The translations under genes were made by a program, and so were the position numbers. From Verrucomicrobiota bacterium (lineage in GTDB: Bacteria; Verrucomicrobiota; Verrucomicrobiae; Opitutales; CG1-02-43-26): DNA of 27,013 nucleotides. The notes beneath the pieces were generated by a model, which was not told where the DNA came from, did no database searches, and was given only the letters and a program-made list of their open reading frames with translations. Shown here piece after piece: positions 23,869 through 27,013 of the stretch (position 1 is the first letter of the stretch; each line of letters begins with the position of its first letter). Location: NCBI GenBank assembly GCA_013289195.1, contig JABDAI010000013.1, forward strand, positions 1-27,013, read 5' to 3'.

Positions 23869-25530
23869 CTAGTCTTTAGAAGCTTCGTCAAGAATATCAC
23901 CTAAATTCGACAATTCTTCGTGAGTTTTGATGCTATCAAAGGCAGCTATTTCATTTTGTAGACGTGTTTCGTCATAATTAGCAGCTTTAATGGATAGACC
24001 AATGCGCCGTTCTTCCGGGTCGATTTTAATAACGCGCGCACTTACTTCCTGTCCGATTTTGATGACGTCTTTAATTTTCTCAATATGGTCTTCACTGATT
24101 TGGCTGATATGAACTAGTCCATCGATATCATTCTTGAGCTCAACAAAGGCTCCAAAGGATGTGATTTTCGATATTTTACCAGTAACGATATCTCCAATTT
24201 TAAATAAGGTATTAATCTTAGCCCATGGATCATCGTGCAATTGCTTGATTCCTAATGAGATTCGTTGTTGGCTAGGATCTACATCGAGGACAATGGCATC
24301 GACTTCATCGCCTTTTTTGAGCATTTCACTTGGATGATTAATCTTACGTGTCCAACTCATGTCAGAAACGTGTATCATACCATCAATACCTTCTTCTAAT
24401 TCAACGAAGGCTCCATAAGTTGTCAGGTTACGTACTTTTCCTCGTACTCGGGAACCCACACGATAATTGTTAACAGCCATCTCCCATGGATTAGCTTCTA
24501 ATTGGCGAATTCCTAGAGAAATTTTTTGTTCGTCTTTTTGTATGCCAAGAACGATTGCTTCGACTTCTTGTCCTACTTTGAGAACCTCACCTGGCTTGTT
24601 AATGCGCTTTGTCCAAGAAATTTCAGTGATATGGACAAGTCCTTCTACGCCTTCTTCTAATTCAATAAAGGCACCATAGGGCACTAAATTGACAACTCTG
24701 CCTTTAATATGCGTTCCAATAGGATATTTTTCTTCAATATTTTGCCAAGGATTCGCAGTTATTTGCTTGAGGCCTAGTGAAACACGCTCCCTATCACGGT
24801 CAATTTCTGTAACCATCACATCTATAGTTTCACCTACTTTTACTACCTCGCTTGGGTGCTCAATACGTCCCCATGACATATCTGTTTTATGAAGAAGACC
24901 ATCAAGGCCGTCTAAATCTATAAATGCACCATAGTCCGTGATATTTTTGACGGTACCTCGGACAACATCGCCAACATTAATATTATCAATAAGGTTACGA
25001 CGTTTTTGATGACGTTGTTCTTCTATGAGTTCACGGCGGGAGATGACAATATTATGGCGTTCTAAATTAATTTTTAAGACTTTGAAGTCATAGGTTTGGC
25101 CAACATATTGATCGAGATTTTTTGGTGGCTGCACATCGATTTGTGAAGCAGGCAGGAATGCATCCACGCCAATACTGACAATAAGACCTCCTTTAACTTT
25201 ACTTTTAACACGGCCTGGAACGATTGTTCCTTCAGCACATTTTTCGAGGATATTTTCCCAGTTTTTCTTTTGTTCGGCCTTATCAAAGGACAGAACAGGA
25301 TTTCCGTTGCGATCTTCGACTTTTTCTAAAAAGACTTCAATTTCGCTGCCAATTACGAGATCACTAGGATCTACGAATTCAGCTGCTGGAATTGAGCCTT
25401 CAGATTTGCCACCGATATCGACGATTACCTCATTTTGGCGTATTTCAGTGATAATCGCTTTGACGATGGCACCGGATTTAAGATTTTCAAAATTGCTCTG
25501 TGCGAGCAAGGCTTCCATTTCAGAACTCAT
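23869..25530 (-). CDS. rpsA: 30S ribosomal protein bS1, six S1 domains
   Basis: A 553-residue mRNA-binding ribosomal protein. Six S1 (OB-fold) domains follow in order at about 17-86, 102-168, 188-257, 275-344, 362-431 and 449-518. The last four are nearly canonical: GDVVRGTVKNITDYGAFIDL, IGTHIKGRVVNLVPYGAFIEL, GSRVRGKVRNLTTYGAFVEL and GDIVTGKISKITSFGAFVEL. Domains 1-2 are the more divergent ribosome-binding pair. bS1 brings mRNAs to the 30S subunit, and its role would matter here because most genes in the window lack a Shine-Dalgarno. Some bacteria autoregulate rpsA through its leader; a hairpin lies 16 bp upstream of this ATG. It is convergent with ilvE. Confidence 0.96.
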   Translation of the reverse strand: MSSEMEALLAQSNFENLKSGAIVKAIITEIRQNEVIVDIGGKSEGSIPAAEFVDPSDLVIGSEIEVFLEKVEDRNGNPVLSFDKAEQKKNWENILEKCAEGTIVPGRVKSKVKGGLIVSIGVDAFLPASQIDVQPPKNLDQYVGQTYDFKVLKINLERHNIVISRRELIEEQRHQKRRNLIDNINVGDVVRGTVKNITDYGAFIDLDGLDGLLHKTDMSWGRIEHPSEVVKVGETIDVMVTEIDRDRERVSLGLKQITANPWQNIEEKYPIGTHIKGRVVNLVPYGAFIELEEGVEGLVHITEISWTKRINKPGEVLKVGQEVEAIVLGIQKDEQKISLGIRQLEANPWEMAVNNYRVGSRVRGKVRNLTTYGAFVELEEGIDGMIHVSDMSWTRKINHPSEMLKKGDEVDAIVLDVDPSQQRISLGIKQLHDDPWAKINTLFKIGDIVTGKISKITSFGAFVELKNDIDGLVHISQISEDHIEKIKDVIKIGQEVSARVIKIDPEERRIGLSIKAANYDETRLQNEIAAFDSIKTHEELSNLGDILDEASKD

Positions 25531-25545
25531 TATGTAAGAACTATT

Positions 25546-25573
25546 AGGATAACTTTAAAAAAGTTAATCCTAT
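25546..25573 (-). promoter_or_regulatory. Hairpin in the rpsA leader
   Basis: AGGATAACTT and AAGTTAATCCT on either side of TAAAA can form a stem of about ten pairs with one bulged base, 16 bp upstream of the rpsA start. It could mark a leader structure for autoregulation. It lacks a U-tract suited to termination. Role is inferred from position only. Confidence 0.3.
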
Positions 25574-25790
25574 ATTGGTTAAGGTTAATAATTTTAATTT
25601 CACTGCCCTATAGACCCAAAGTTGTCTAAGGTCGTAGAGCAAACAAGGCGGTCATTATCAAAAATAGAATGGAAGATTTCAATATTAAAATGAAAAAGCA
25701 GAGAAATATTTTCGCAATAATAATCTTAATTACTTTTATTAAATTATAACAAATACAGATATTTTATGATCAGAAACTGGGGTTTTCATC

Positions 25791-26915
25791 TTATTTTATT
25801 GTTTCTTGCCAATCTAAGTAAGTTTTGATATCAAAAAGAAAAGATTCGTTATCCAGTTGAAGACTAATTTTGCAATAGGCTAACAAAAATAAAAGCCCAT
25901 ACATAAAAGTAAAGATAGGTGCTGAAATGTAAATTACAGATAGAAAATTTTCACGATATAATTCAATTGCTATGCCTAAAGCCAGAACTAAAGTAGTAGA
26001 TATGCTATATAGGAATTTATATTTTGTTTGAGATTCTATTTTTTTATGACCTTCTGAAACCTTCTTATAAAGCTCGGGGAATTGATCAGGATCTATTATT
26101 GAAAGAAACACGGAAACATCTGATTCAAACTTTGCAAAACGATCCCAATCAATCCTTGTTCTCTGTGGAGGATTAAGAAAATCTTTTATTTTCTGTGGAC
26201 TATCCTTTATAGCTTTTTCAAGTTCGATTTGGAATGATTGTAGAAAGGATTTTTCTTTGTTGTATATTTCAATTAATATATTTTTAACACTAGAATAGTG
26301 TGTGAAGAATATTAATAAATTGATACAATTTTGTTTTGGATCTTGTAATTCCCGTAGGATTTCCAAGGACTGCAACAAGTGATAAGATTGTTTTTCTGCA
26401 ATAAGCCAAGCTCTTCTTGTGCAGTGTTCATTGAGCCTAAGCCACAATTCTTTTTGTAGCTTTTTATCTGTGAGCTCTATTTGATTATTTTCAAGTTTTA
26501 GTAGTTCTAATTGTTTTTTACAGAGTAAAAAAGCTTTGTGTAGCATTTTTCCTTCTATGTACTCTTGGTATAATAAAACAGCTTTTTCAAGCGCATCACC
26601 GGATTTTTTCGAATTTGATGGAAGAAGCGCAGCAGCAGTATTAGCATTTTCATGCTGTATATTCCTTTGACTTATAGAAACAGGTGAAATTACTATTTCT
26701 GATAAAATTATATCTGAAGCATAACTAGGATTAGTTCTTCTTTTTTCTAAAATACCAGCTTCTGCTTTTTTTTGAAGTTCTTGCCATTCGTTCTTTTTGT
26801 CGGCTGAAAGAGCAATAGCAGAGTTTCGCTGATTCAACGCAGTTTGACATATTTTAAACGTTTCATGTGGTTTCTCCGCTAGATAAAATGTAGCTTGCCC
26901 AAGTTGTGTTTGCAT
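25791..26915 (-). CDS. Hypothetical protein with helical repeats and two C-terminal membrane helices
   Basis: No family is recognised. The 374-residue protein starts with a TPR-like helix pair (MQTQLGQATFYLAEKPHETF, then KICQTALNQRN), followed by a polar linker and a long helical region rich in Leu, Lys and Glu (ALEKAVLLYQEYIEGKMLHK, AFLLCKKQLELLKLENN) that may be further TPR- or coiled-coil-like. Two hydrophobic helices at about 305-322 (YSISTTLVLALGIAIEL) and 328-348 (VIYISAPIFTFMYGLLFLLA) form a C-terminal hairpin anchor, leaving a short tail. It would sit in the inner membrane, or a host membrane if secreted, with the large N-terminal part on one side. An in-frame TAA 6 bp upstream of the ATG supports the start. 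It is upstream of rpsA on the same strand, 260 bp away. Confidence 0.68.
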   Translation of the reverse strand: MQTQLGQATFYLAEKPHETFKICQTALNQRNSAIALSADKKNEWQELQKKAEAGILEKRRTNPSYASDIILSEIVISPVSISQRNIQHENANTAAALLPSNSKKSGDALEKAVLLYQEYIEGKMLHKAFLLCKKQLELLKLENNQIELTDKKLQKELWLRLNEHCTRRAWLIAEKQSYHLLQSLEILRELQDPKQNCINLLIFFTHYSSVKNILIEIYNKEKSFLQSFQIELEKAIKDSPQKIKDFLNPPQRTRIDWDRFAKFESDVSVFLSIIDPDQFPELYKKVSEGHKKIESQTKYKFLYSISTTLVLALGIAIELYRENFLSVIYISAPIFTFMYGLLFLLAYCKISLQLDNESFLFDIKTYLDWQETIK

Positions 26916-27013
26916 TGTAAATTATATTTTGAGGTTAATAATTGATGATTTATTTGTATTTAGTTCGAAACAATAGATTCAATTTTAGTTTTGTCAAGAA
27001 CTTTTGGAGACAT

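Overview
This window looks like a piece of the chromosome of a host-dependent bacterium, most likely a Verrucomicrobiota (Opitutae-like) endosymbiont or intracellular bacterium. From memory and without a search, the six-S1-domain rpsA, the insert-less archaeal-type prolyl-tRNA synthetase and rpsR read most like Opitutae proteins. DNA is AT-rich throughout. Start codons have A/T-rich leaders almost without Shine-Dalgarno sequences. Intergenic DNA carries gene remnants and short inverted-repeat elements, a sign of ongoing decay.

Layout. 1-804: 3' part of a repeat protein cut by the window edge. 805-1580: decay zone with a GlnQ-type ATPase remnant, a 184-bp inverted-repeat element, a second gene remnant with a membrane segment, and an isolated element end. 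1581-7593: housekeeping block with tsaC/Sua5, rpsR, an EamA transporter, tRNA-Arg(CCU), rsmG, a terminator-preceded AGCS symporter and a class-V PLP enzyme. 7594-8275: non-coding, with nested repeats. 8276-11163: an NTF2-like protein and a 796-aa protein with an F-box-like N-terminus and many short repeats, paralogous to the gene at the left edge. 11156-11369: a 214-bp element with perfect 29-bp inverted ends. 11522-16231: proS, a 64-residue-repeat protein, tyrP and a small OmpA-like lipoprotein. 16416-20909: a giant lipase / NB-ARC / TPR protein. 21067-26915: an unusual SDR protein, a hypothetical, a class-IV transaminase (ilvE), rpsA and a two-TM-tail hypothetical.

How it fits together. The complete transporters (EamA, AGCS, TyrP) point to amino acids or related metabolites taken from a host, while a glutamine-type ABC transporter has decayed. 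The F-box/repeat proteins and the NLR-like lipase-STAND protein are the candidates for host interaction or self-defence. The lipase/NB-ARC/TPR gene is the most interesting single locus: it combines a catalytically plausible class-3 lipase, a complete nucleotide-switch core and a TPR sensor in one 1,497-residue protein. No phage genes, IS transposase, CRISPR array or rRNA were seen.
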